Assembly: GCA_001798715.1 (NCBI GenBank)
Contig: MGSF01000013.1
Span: forward strand, 16,068 to 48,236
Direction: 5' to 3'
DNA from: Deltaproteobacteria bacterium RIFCSPLOWO2_02_FULL_50_16
GTDB taxonomy: Bacteria > UBA10199 > 2-02-FULL-50-16
DNA length: 32,169 bases
The notes under the pieces were generated by a model, which searched no databases, was not told where the DNA came from, and was given only the letters and a program-made list of their open reading frames with translations. Shown here piece by piece: positions 16,789 through 25,596 of the stretch. A program made the position numbers and the translations under genes. Numbering within the stretch: the first letter of the stretch is position 1; every line of letters starts with the position of its first letter.

Positions 16789-17676
16789 ATGACCCCTCTC
16801 CCTCCCCCCTATTTGGATCGCAAGAAGAGGGATGTCCCCGACCTGGAAAAGATCTGGAGCTTCATCAATCCCATGATGCTCTATGTCCGTCACCTGGGTT
16901 TTAGGGGAAATTTTGAGAAAAAACTTGCCGAGCGCGATCCCAAGGCCCTGGAACTCAAATCTCAGGTGGATGCCGTAAAAAACGAAGCTAAAAAATTTAT
17001 GAAGGTCAAGGCCCTCTGGCAGTTCTTTGAGGCCGAGGCGGAAGGGAACTCCATTCATCTTTTTGAAACTGGAAAGACACCTTCGCAGACCAGAGTCAGA
17101 GACTCTGGAACCTGGGGCTCCAGAGGAGCTGATCCGAGCTCAGGTGCGCTTGAAGCACCAGAGGTGCGAAGCGAAAAACCCCTGCATACCTTTACCTTTC
17201 CCCGTCAGAAAGCAAATGGGCTCTGTCTCTCTGATTATGTCCTGCCATCCAAGGAAGGTGTCCGAGATCACATCGCCGTCTTTGTCGTCACCGCAGGAAA
17301 GGGGATCATGGAACAGGCCCAATCATGGAAGGAAAAGGGAGATTATTTAAAGTCCCATACCCTTCAGGCCCTAGCGATCGAGACCGCCGAAGGGTGTGCC
17401 GAGTGGTTGCATCAGAGGATCCGCGAGGACTGGGGATTTGCCGATCCCACGGACATGACGATGTTGGCGCGTTTTCAGGCCCGCTACCGCGGCAAGCGCT
17501 ACAGCCCAGGATACCCCGCCTGTCCTGATTTGGAGGATCAAAAAGGGATCTTCAAACTCTTAAGACCCGAAGATATTGGCGTCCACCTGACGGAGGGCAT
17601 GATGATGGACCCGGAGGCCTCTGTCAGCGCCTTCGTCTTTTCCCATCCGCAATGCCAATATTTTAGCACCTTGTAA
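16789..17676 (+). CDS. Separately encoded methionine synthase activation (AdoMet-binding) domain protein with in-frame repeat insertion
   Basis: LCLSDYVLP, RYSPGYPACPDLEDQKGIFKLL, LTEGMMMDPEASVSAFVFSHP match the MetH activation domain; same frame as metH, after one stop codon. Confidence 0.88.
   Translation: MTPLPPPYLDRKKRDVPDLEKIWSFINPMMLYVRHLGFRGNFEKKLAERDPKALELKSQVDAVKNEAKKFMKVKALWQFFEAEAEGNSIHLFETGKTPSQTRVRDSGTWGSRGADPSSGALEAPEVRSEKPLHTFTFPRQKANGLCLSDYVLPSKEGVRDHIAVFVVTAGKGIMEQAQSWKEKGDYLKSHTLQALAIETAEGCAEWLHQRIREDWGFADPTDMTMLARFQARYRGKRYSPGYPACPDLEDQKGIFKLLRPEDIGVHLTEGMMMDPEASVSAFVFSHPQCQYFSTL
17077..17178. repeat. In-frame multi-hairpin repeat insertion, same family as the nirB insertion
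   Basis: Encodes TPSQTRVRDSGTWGSRGADPSSGALEAPEVRSEK; perfect hairpin CCAGAGTC-AGA-GACTCTGG (17090-17108), GCTCC-AGA-GGAGC, GCACC-AGA-GGTGC; modules shared with 5515-5664. Confidence 0.8.
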
Positions 17677-17699
17677 GGTTGGCGGCCCACAGAAGGCTA

Positions 17700-17822
17700 G
17701 AAACCTCTCAAAAAGACCCAGATGCAAGGCGCCCGCCGAGTGAGGCCCGAGGCGTATTAGAAAGTACGTTGAGGGTCGCGCGAGAAGGGCAACACCGCAG
17801 ATGGGACTTTTTCAGAGGTTTC
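17700..17822. repeat. MITE/REP-like element with 21-bp terminal inverted repeats between convergent genes
   Basis: GAAACCTCTCAAAAAGACCCA (17700-17720) vs reverse complement of TGGGACTTTTTCAGAGGTTTC (17802-17822), 2 mismatches. Confidence 0.85.
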
Positions 17823-17828
17823 ATTCCT

Positions 17829-19283
17829 TTACTGACTCATCGAGGCCATAAATTCCTGATTGTCCTTCGTCCCCTTCATCTTATCGGTCAAAAATTCGAT
17901 GGCATCGACGACGTTCAAGGGCTGGAGGAGGCGGCGCAGGATCCAGACACGATTCATCACCTCTTCACCTAAGAGGAGCTCTTCCTTACGCGTCCCGGAT
18001 TTGTTGACATCCATGCATGGGAAGATGCGCTTCTCCATGAGCTTGCGATCGAGAACAATCTCGCTGTTGCCCGTCCCCTTAAATTCTTCAAAGATGACCT
18101 CATCCATCCGGCTTCCCGTATCAACGAGGGCCGTCGCGACAATCGTCAGACTGCCGCCATTTTCAATATTGCGGGCGGCCCCAAAAAAGCGCTTGGGTTT
18201 ATGGAGGGCGTTGGAGTCCACACCGCCAGAGAGGATCTTGCCCGAAGGCGGCACGACCGTATTATAAGCCCGTGCCAAGCGCGTAATACTATCCAACAAG
18301 ATGACAACGTCTTTTTTGTGCTCCACCAGCCGTTTGGCCTTTTCCAGGACCATTTCCGCCACCTGGACGTGGCGCTGGGGCGGCTCATCAAAGGTCGAGC
18401 TCACGACCTCTCCCTTGACGGAGCGTTGCATGTCGGTCACTTCTTCAGGGCGCTCATCGATCAACAAGACGATCAGGACGACATCGGGATGATTATCGGT
18501 AATCGAATTGGCGATGCTCTGGAGCATCATCGTCTTTCCGGTACGCGGGGCCGCAACGATCAAGGCACGCTGCCCCTTTCCAATGGGGGCCAGCATGTCC
18601 AAGATACGACCCGTATAATTACTGGCCTTGTTTTCGAGCGCCAACTTTTCCTCAGGATAAAGGGGGGTCAGGTTGTCAAAAAGAATTTTGTCTCGGGCCA
18701 CTTCCGGATTTTCAAAATTAATCGTCTCTACCTTTAAGAGGGCAAAATAGCGCTCTCCCTCCTTGGGGGAACGAATCTGACCCGTCACGGTATCGCCGGT
18801 CCTCAAGTTAAATTTGCGGATCTGTGAGGGAGAGACATAGATGTCATCGGGACCCGGGAGGTAGTTATAATCCGAGGCCCTCAAGAAACCAAAGCCGTCA
18901 GGCAATATCTCCAAGATACCCTCCGCATAGACCCGACCCTGTTTTTCCGTTTGATTCTGGAGGATCGAGAAGATCAGGTCCTGGCGGCGCATCCCCGCGG
19001 CATTTTCGATATTGAGTTCTTTGGCCATGACCGTCAGCTGATCAATCCTCATCTGCTTGAGCTCACGAAGATAGAGTGCCGGTCCCTTGACCTCGCCGTT
19101 TGTGCCGGTTGTGCCGGTTGCACCGGTGCCATTGATTCCATTATTTTCAGTATTCATAATAGTGCTTTCGCGGTCCTCATAATCCATCGCATTATCGGAA
19201 GGATGATTATGGTCGGACCTTGGTCGGTGATTATAAGGACGATGCGATCGCTTCCTTCTATCGGGTCTGGAGATATCTGACAT
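17829..19283 (-). CDS. rho: Transcription termination factor Rho
   Basis: [15 protein letters not shown]-terminus, [63 protein letters not shown]. Confidence 0.97.
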   Translation of the reverse strand: MSDISRPDRRKRSHRPYNHRPRSDHNHPSDNAMDYEDRESTIMNTENNGINGTGATGTTGTNGEVKGPALYLRELKQMRIDQLTVMAKELNIENAAGMRRQDLIFSILQNQTEKQGRVYAEGILEILPDGFGFLRASDYNYLPGPDDIYVSPSQIRKFNLRTGDTVTGQIRSPKEGERYFALLKVETINFENPEVARDKILFDNLTPLYPEEKLALENKASNYTGRILDMLAPIGKGQRALIVAAPRTGKTMMLQSIANSITDNHPDVVLIVLLIDERPEEVTDMQRSVKGEVVSSTFDEPPQRHVQVAEMVLEKAKRLVEHKKDVVILLDSITRLARAYNTVVPPSGKILSGGVDSNALHKPKRFFGAARNIENGGSLTIVATALVDTGSRMDEVIFEEFKGTGNSEIVLDRKLMEKRIFPCMDVNKSGTRKEELLLGEEVMNRVWILRRLLQPLNVVDAIEFLTDKMKGTKDNQEFMASMSQ

Positions 19284-19401
19284 GGTGAGTGATTCAATAT
19301 GAGAACAATTTCACAAGAACTGATTAAATTGTATTAATGGATTGATCGTCTCTTCTCCGGAAATTACAACCAAGATATGTTTCGATGGAAAGACGGGAGA
19401 G

Positions 19402-19430
19402 ATTATCTCCATCCCCCCTTTTTTTGTCAA
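19402..19430 (-). promoter_or_regulatory. Sigma-70-type promoter for rho
   Basis: Minus strand TTGACA (19430-19425), 17-nt spacer, GATAAT (19407-19402). Confidence 0.55.
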
Positions 19431-19479
19431 GGAGATTATCATGAAAGGGCCCTTCGAGTTCGCTAAATATCGGGTAATC

Positions 19480-19508
19480 TTGACAAAAAAACCATTTACC
19501 GCTACTAA
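19480..19508 (+). promoter_or_regulatory. Sigma-70-type promoter for argH, predicting a leaderless or near-leaderless transcript
   Basis: TTGACA (19480-19485), 17-nt spacer, TACTAA (19503-19508); ATG at 19515. Confidence 0.45.
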
Positions 19509-19514
19509 CTGTCC

Positions 19515-20900
19515 ATGAGGAACGAACGCTGGAGCTCTCGATTCAGTGAAGGTCTAAATCCCCTAGCCCTCCGATTTACGGCCTCCATTGATTTCGACAG
19601 AAAATTGTATCTCTATGATATTATTGGCAGTATAGCGCACTGCCAGATGCTGGCCAAGTGTGGTCTCTTAAAGTCCTCTGAGTCCCATAAAATCACCAAG
19701 GGCCTCAAGGAAGTGGCCCGGGAGATTGAGGGCAATCGATTTTCCTATTCCCTTGAAAAAGAAGATATTCACACCAACATTGAAGCGGCATTGATCCGAA
19801 AGATAGGTCCCGTGGGGGGAAAATTGCACACGGCCCGGAGTCGCAATGATCAAGTCACCCTGGATCTCCGATTGTACTGCCGAGATCAGTTGCAATACCT
19901 CATCCTGAGCCTCATGGAGCTGGAAAAGGCCGCCTTGGGGCTCGCTGAAAAAAATATCGACGTGATCATCCCCGGTTATACCCACCTTCAAAGGGCCCAA
20001 CCCGTCCTCTTCTCCCACCATCTCCTGGCCTATGTCGCCATGTGGGAAAGGGACCGGGAACGACTCGTCGACGCCCTGACACGGGTCAACGTCCTCCCCT
20101 TGGGATCCGGGGCCCTCGCGGGAACGACCTTTCCCATCGACCGGGAATACGTGGCCAAAAAATTGGGCTTTGCTCGAGTGAGCCACAACAGTCTCGATGC
20201 GGTCAGTGACCGGGACTATGCCATCGAGATTGCCGCAGCCACATCCATCATCATGATGCATCTCTCCCGATTGTGCGAAGAGCTGATTCTTTGGTCCTCT
20301 GAGGAGTTTGGGTTCATCGGCCTCCCCCAGTCCTTTTGCACCGGCTCCTCCATGATGCCTCAAAAAATCAATCCCGATGTTGCTGAATTGGTGCGAGGAA
20401 AAACGGGGCGGGTTTATGGTCACCTCATATCACTTCTCACACTCATGAAATCCCTTCCACTGGCCTATAATAAAGACATGCAGGAAGACAAAGAGCCCCT
20501 CTTCGACACCTTTGACACTGTAAGCCTCTGTCTCGAAGTCATGGCCCAGATGCTTCCAAAGATTACGGTGAACAAGAAAAAAATAGAGGCCTCTTTGCCG
20601 GGCGGCTATCTCTTGGCCACCGACCTTGCGGACTGGCTGGTCACGCAAGGCCTGCCCTTCAAACAGGCCCATGGACTCACAGGGAGTGTTGTCCAATACT
20701 GCGCCAAAAATAATAAAGAAATTTATGAGCTCACTCAGAAGGAATGGAAAACCCTCCTTCCCAAAATCAAATCGGTCCCCACTGGCGAGCTCACCTTTAA
20801 AAAGGCCATTCAAAAGAGGAGTGCTATCGGAGGGACCTCCCTTAAAAACGTAAAAAAAGAGATCAAGGCCTGCCTTAAAAAACTGGAGACCTTTCCATGA
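19515..20900 (+). CDS. argH: Argininosuccinate lyase
   Basis: HTARSRNDQVTLDLRLY, GYTHLQRAQPV, GSSMMPQKINPD. Confidence 0.96.
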   Translation: MRNERWSSRFSEGLNPLALRFTASIDFDRKLYLYDIIGSIAHCQMLAKCGLLKSSESHKITKGLKEVAREIEGNRFSYSLEKEDIHTNIEAALIRKIGPVGGKLHTARSRNDQVTLDLRLYCRDQLQYLILSLMELEKAALGLAEKNIDVIIPGYTHLQRAQPVLFSHHLLAYVAMWERDRERLVDALTRVNVLPLGSGALAGTTFPIDREYVAKKLGFARVSHNSLDAVSDRDYAIEIAAATSIIMMHLSRLCEELILWSSEEFGFIGLPQSFCTGSSMMPQKINPDVAELVRGKTGRVYGHLISLLTLMKSLPLAYNKDMQEDKEPLFDTFDTVSLCLEVMAQMLPKITVNKKKIEASLPGGYLLATDLADWLVTQGLPFKQAHGLTGSVVQYCAKNNKEIYELTQKEWKTLLPKIKSVPTGELTFKKAIQKRSAIGGTSLKNVKKEIKACLKKLETFP

Positions 20901-22174
20901 CCGCCTTTCGTTATAAAAGGGATTCCCTTTATGTGGAGGGAATAGCCGTTTCGTCTCTCGCCAAAAAATATAAAACCCCCTTATATATCTACAGTCACAA
21001 GACCCTCACTCGGCAATTTGATCTTTTTGATGCCGCCTTCAAGGGGATTCCTCACCTTGTCTGTTTTGCCATCAAGTCAAATTCCAACCTTTCTATTGTG
21101 AAGACCATGGCCGATCGAGGGGGAGGGGCGGATATCGTTTCCATCGGCGAATTATACAGGGCACGCCAGGCCGGAGTCCCTGCCAAAAAAATCGTCTTCT
21201 CCGGGGTCGGCAAGACCCATGAAGAGATCCAGGCGGCGTTAAGGGCCGACATCCTGATGTTCAACGTCGAGTCTGAACAAGAGCTCGAGGTCCTCCAAAA
21301 GGTCGCTCAAAAGAGGGGCAAAAAGGCCCCCGTCGCCCTCCGCGTCAATCCCGATATCGATGCCAAGACCCATCCCTATATTGCCACCGGGATGAAGGAA
21401 AATAAGTTTGGGACACCGATCCATGAGTGTTTGCGAATGTATAATAAAGCCAAAAATTTCAGCCATTTAGACATTGTTGGGATCAGCTGTCATATCGGTT
21501 CTCAGATCACCCAGACCTCACCCTTTACCGCCGCCATTCACCGCCTCCGTATCCTCATTGAAAAATTGGAAAAAAATGGTATCTTCATCCAATACTTGGA
21601 TCTCGGCGGGGGGCTGGGGATCACCTATTCTGATGAAACCCCTCCCGCCCCTGCAAGGTATGGGGCCGCCCTCAAAAAGGCCTTAAAAGGCCTTCGCTGT
21701 ACATTAATCTTAGAACCGGGACGTGTCCTTGTGGGAAATGCGGGTATTTTTGTCACGGAAGTGATTTATACCAAAAAACAGGGAGACAAAAATTTCGTGA
21801 TCGTGGATGGGGCGATGAATGATCTGGTCAGGCCCTCCCTTTATCAGGCCCATCACGAGATCCTCCCTGTGAAGAAAAAAAGGGCGCCTTTTAAACGGGT
21901 CGATGTGGTGGGTCCCATTTGTGAGACGGGTGATTTTTTGGCGAAGGGGCGTCGCCTCCCAAGATTTCTTCCGGGGGAGTTGATGGCCGTGATGAGTGCC
22001 GGGGCCTACGGTTTTTCAATGGCCTCCAATTATAATTCGCGCCCTCGTACGGCTGAAGTGTTGGTACAAGGAGGAAAAAGTTTTTTGATACGCCAGCGAG
22101 AGACATTGGGAGATCTGGTTCGCCATGAAGCGGGGTCTCTTTACTTGCTTCAACACGGCTTGGTGAAAAGATAA
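20897..22174 (+). CDS. lysA: Diaminopimelate decarboxylase
   Basis: CFAIKSNSN PLP-lysine region, GISCHIGSQI, LEPGRVLVGNAGI; 4-bp overlap with argH. Confidence 0.96.
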   Translation: MTAFRYKRDSLYVEGIAVSSLAKKYKTPLYIYSHKTLTRQFDLFDAAFKGIPHLVCFAIKSNSNLSIVKTMADRGGGADIVSIGELYRARQAGVPAKKIVFSGVGKTHEEIQAALRADILMFNVESEQELEVLQKVAQKRGKKAPVALRVNPDIDAKTHPYIATGMKENKFGTPIHECLRMYNKAKNFSHLDIVGISCHIGSQITQTSPFTAAIHRLRILIEKLEKNGIFIQYLDLGGGLGITYSDETPPAPARYGAALKKALKGLRCTLILEPGRVLVGNAGIFVTEVIYTKKQGDKNFVIVDGAMNDLVRPSLYQAHHEILPVKKKRAPFKRVDVVGPICETGDFLAKGRRLPRFLPGELMAVMSAGAYGFSMASNYNSRPRTAEVLVQGGKSFLIRQRETLGDLVRHEAGSLYLLQHGLVKR

Positions 22175-22177
22175 TTT

Positions 22178-23005
22178 ATGCCATTACTACGCTTTACAAA
22201 AATGCAGGGGGCCGGCAATGATTTTATTTTTATCAATGCCTTGAAGGGGCGTTGTGGCCTCAATCGCCAGCAAATCCGCCAACTCTGCCATCGCCAATTG
22301 GGTGTCGGGGCCGATCAGATCCTGATTCTTCAAAGATCAAGAAAGGCCGATTTTAAAATGAAGATCTTCAACCCCGATGGCAGCGAGGCTGAAATGTGCG
22401 GCAATGGTTTGAGGGCCCTCACCCGCTATGTCAACGAGAGAAAGATCTCGACCAAAAAGACATTAACCGTTGAAACCAAAAAGGGGGTGCACGAGGCCCA
22501 GATCCTCTCAAAAAATCGCATCCGGGTGGATATGGGCCCTCCTTTTCTCAAAGGCCAAGAGATCCCTGTCAACTTGAGGGGCCGTATCATCAATCGCCCC
22601 TTTAAAATCGAGGGACGTGAATTCAGGATCACCTGTGTCTCTATCGGAAATCCTCATTGTGTTATTTTTGTCGATAACCTCGCCCATTGTCCGGTGACGA
22701 CCTATGGTCCCCTCATTGAAAATCACTCCATCTTTCCCAAGAGAACCAATGTCGAATTTGTCGAGATCCACAACAAAAATCACGTGACGGCCCGCGTGTG
22801 GGAACGAGGCGCCGGGGAGACACTGGCCTGCGGCAGCGGGGCCTGCGCCATCAATGTGGCGGGGGTCCTCAATGGCTTTACAGAACGCAAGCTAACGGTC
22901 AAGCTCAAAGGCGGCACACTAGAATTGGAATGGAATCGCGACTCCAATCATATTTTTATGACGGGCCCGGCCCAGATAACCTTTGAGGGAGAGATTAAGG
23001 TATGA
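22178..23005 (+). CDS. dapF: Diaminopimelate epimerase
   Basis: MQGAGNDFIFIN, NPDGSEAEMCGNGLRAL, ERGAGETLACGSGACA. Confidence 0.97.
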   Translation: MPLLRFTKMQGAGNDFIFINALKGRCGLNRQQIRQLCHRQLGVGADQILILQRSRKADFKMKIFNPDGSEAEMCGNGLRALTRYVNERKISTKKTLTVETKKGVHEAQILSKNRIRVDMGPPFLKGQEIPVNLRGRIINRPFKIEGREFRITCVSIGNPHCVIFVDNLAHCPVTTYGPLIENHSIFPKRTNVEFVEIHNKNHVTARVWERGAGETLACGSGACAINVAGVLNGFTERKLTVKLKGGTLELEWNRDSNHIFMTGPAQITFEGEIKV

Positions 23006-23032
23006 AAAGCACCTAAACAACGGAGTTATTCT

Positions 23033-23905
23033 ATGTTCCAAGGATCTTTTGTTGCGATTGTCACCCCCTTTAAAAATAACGAGATCGATGAGCCTGCCCT
23101 AAGAAACCTCATTGACTGGCACATCCAATCGGGAACCGACGGGATCGTCCCCTGTGGCACTACCGGAGAGTCGGCCACCCTCTCCCATGAGGAGCACAAT
23201 CGTGTGGTCCGCATCACTGTCGAACAGGTCAATAAAAGGATCAAGGTCCTGGCGGGCACGGGTTCCAATGCCACCAGTGAGGCCCTCCGAATGACCCGCA
23301 ACGCCAAAGAGGCCGGGGCCGATGGCTGTCTCCTCATCACCCCTTATTACAACAAACCCACTCAAGAGGGACTTTTCCGCCACTTTGAGGCCATTGCCAA
23401 GGCCGTCGACATCCCCTTGATCCTTTATAATGTACCGGGACGCACCGCCGTCAATATGCTTCCCTTAACCGTCAAGAGGTGTGCCACACTTTCCAATATC
23501 ATCGGCATCAAAGAGGCCTCCGGTGACCTGGACCAAATCCGTGACATCATCAAGTTCTGCGGCCCTGATTTTCTGATCCTCTCCGGCGAAGACGCCCAAA
23601 ATCACGCAATCATGAAACTGGGGGGCAAGGGGGTCATTTCCGTCACGGCCAATTGTCTCCCCTCAAGGGTGGCTGATCTCTGTCGGCAATGCCTGAAAAA
23701 AAATGATGCCGCCGCAGAAAAGATCCAGGACGAGCTTTCAGAGATCAATGACGTCCTGTTTATTGAAACCAACCCCATCCCCATCAAGACCGCCATGGCA
23801 TTGATGGGGAAGGTGCGTGAAGAATTTCGCTTGCCCCTTTGCCCCATGGGTGAAAAAAACAAAAAACAGCTTGAGGCTGTGTTGAAGAAATATGAGTTAA
23901 TGTAA
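23033..23905 (+). CDS. dapA: 4-hydroxy-tetrahydrodipicolinate synthase
   Basis: GTTGESATLSHEEH, YYNKPTQEGLFRHF, GIKEASGDL. Confidence 0.97.
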   Translation: MFQGSFVAIVTPFKNNEIDEPALRNLIDWHIQSGTDGIVPCGTTGESATLSHEEHNRVVRITVEQVNKRIKVLAGTGSNATSEALRMTRNAKEAGADGCLLITPYYNKPTQEGLFRHFEAIAKAVDIPLILYNVPGRTAVNMLPLTVKRCATLSNIIGIKEASGDLDQIRDIIKFCGPDFLILSGEDAQNHAIMKLGGKGVISVTANCLPSRVADLCRQCLKKNDAAAEKIQDELSEINDVLFIETNPIPIKTAMALMGKVREEFRLPLCPMGEKNKKQLEAVLKKYELM

Positions 23906-23925
23906 TGGGTGCTGACTAGGATCTT

Positions 23926-24684
23926 ATGTCAAAGACACGCATTATCGTTGCTGGGGCCGCAGGCCGCATGGGACAACGCATCGTGGCCACGATCTTGTCC
24001 CATCCAGAGGCGGAGCTTGCCGGGGCTACCGAATCCTACGAGTCCCCTTTTCTGGGCCAAGACGCCACGATTGTCTGCGGTTGTGAACCCAGTCACATCA
24101 TGATCAGCGATCGGCTCGAAAAAATCATCTCCCCTGAAGACGTTGTTATTTCCTTTGCCACCCCCAAGGCCAGTTTGCAGCATCTTGAAATCACGGCCGC
24201 CCAAGGCAGGGGGATTGTCATTGGGACCACGGGGTTTAGTGAGGAACAAAAAATCCAAATTGAAGAAGGGGCCCGAAAGATCCCCGTTGTCCTGGCCCCC
24301 AACATGAGCGTGGGGGTCAATGTCCTGTGGAAGCTCGTCGAACAGACCGCCAAGGTTCTTGGCGATCATTTTCGCGTCCTCGTCTCCGAGACCCACCATA
24401 TCAAAAAGATCGATGCCCCCTCGGGAACCGCCGTCAAAATCGGAGAGGTTTTGGCCAAGGCCCTCCACAAAAAATACGAAGAGATCCCCATCAAATCCAT
24501 TCGCGAGGGAGATGTCGTGGGAGATCATACAACGCTCTTTAAAAGTCCCGAGGAAACCCTGGAGATCACGCACCACGCCATCAGCCGTGATATCTTTGCA
24601 AAAGGTGCCGTGAAAGCCGCTCTTTGGGTCAAAAAACAACGCCCCGCCCTCTATGACATGCAGGATGTGCTGGGACTGAAATGA
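23926..24684 (+). CDS. dapB: 4-hydroxy-tetrahydrodipicolinate reductase
   Basis: [47 protein letters not shown]. Confidence 0.96.
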   Translation: MSKTRIIVAGAAGRMGQRIVATILSHPEAELAGATESYESPFLGQDATIVCGCEPSHIMISDRLEKIISPEDVVISFATPKASLQHLEITAAQGRGIVIGTTGFSEEQKIQIEEGARKIPVVLAPNMSVGVNVLWKLVEQTAKVLGDHFRVLVSETHHIKKIDAPSGTAVKIGEVLAKALHKKYEEIPIKSIREGDVVGDHTTLFKSPEETLEITHHAISRDIFAKGAVKAALWVKKQRPALYDMQDVLGLK

Positions 24685-25493
24685 TAGCCGCTTTCCAAAA
24701 TTTAGCCCCTACCCTCCAGGCCCTCCTGGCAGGATGTTTGACATGGTTCCTCACGGCGTTGGGGGCCTCGCTGGTCTTTTTCACAAGAAATGCGAGCCAG
24801 AAACTCCTGGATTGGATGCTGGGTTTTGCCGCGGGCATCATGATCGCGGCCAGTTTTTGGTCCCTCTTGGCCCCGGCCATTGCCATTTCAAAAGAGGGAG
24901 ACCTTCCGATCTGGCTGCCAGCATCCGTGGGATTCCTCCTGGGGGGCGGATTCCTCCGGTGCCTGGACAAGATACTCCCTCATCTTCACATCGGATTCAG
25001 AATGGAAGAGGCCGAAGGAGTCAAGACCTCTTGGCAACGAAGCATCCTTCTTGTATTGGCCATCACCTTGCACAATATTCCCGAAGGCCTTGCCATAGGA
25101 GTCGCCTTCGGGGCCCTTTCTGCAGGCCTTCCCTCGGCCACCCTTCCAGGGGCCATCGCCTTGACGATCGGTATCGGCATCCAAAATTTTCCGGAAGGCC
25201 TCGCGGTGTCCATGCCCCTAAGACGCGAGGGGCTCTCTCGACTCAAGAGTTTTTGGTACGGACAACTCTCCGGTCTGGTGGAACCCCTGGCCGCCCTTAT
25301 GGGGGCCGCCGCTATTCTCTTAGCCAAACCCCTTCTTCCCTATGCCCTGGGTTTTGCCGCGGGAGCGATGATATTTGTCGTCGTTGAAGAAGTCATCCCG
25401 GAGGCCCAGCGAGAAGGCAATACAGATCTGACAACCGCCGCCGTCATGATTGGTTTTACACTCATGATGATCCTAGATTCGGCCTTCGCCTAA
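24681..25493 (+). CDS. ZIP family divalent metal transporter
   Basis: [21 protein letters not shown] and [14 protein letters not shown] HNxPEG-type motifs; hydrophobic helices. Confidence 0.88.
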   Translation: MIAAFQNLAPTLQALLAGCLTWFLTALGASLVFFTRNASQKLLDWMLGFAAGIMIAASFWSLLAPAIAISKEGDLPIWLPASVGFLLGGGFLRCLDKILPHLHIGFRMEEAEGVKTSWQRSILLVLAITLHNIPEGLAIGVAFGALSAGLPSATLPGAIALTIGIGIQNFPEGLAVSMPLRREGLSRLKSFWYGQLSGLVEPLAALMGAAAILLAKPLLPYALGFAAGAMIFVVVEEVIPEAQREGNTDLTTAAVMIGFTLMMILDSAFA

Positions 25494-25509
25494 CGGTGTG
25501 CCCATAATA

Positions 25510-25538
25510 TTGACAATCCATCCCCATCGAGATACTAC
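25510..25538 (+). promoter_or_regulatory. Possible internal promoter before dapL
   Basis: TTGACA, 17-nt spacer, TACTAC. Confidence 0.3.
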
Positions 25539-25596
25539 GAGAAGCAATAAATGTTTTTTCACACCACCTTCATCAGTGGAACAAGGACAACAGAGG

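Noticed and set aside
16207-17058. 283-aa minus-strand ORF antisense to metH and the activation domain gene
   Set aside because: Overlaps two supported plus-strand genes.
19090-19140. GTGCCGGTT-type repeats in the rho 5' region
   Set aside because: Encodes a low-complexity NGTGATGTTGTNG linker, common in Rho N-terminal extensions; weak evidence for anything more.
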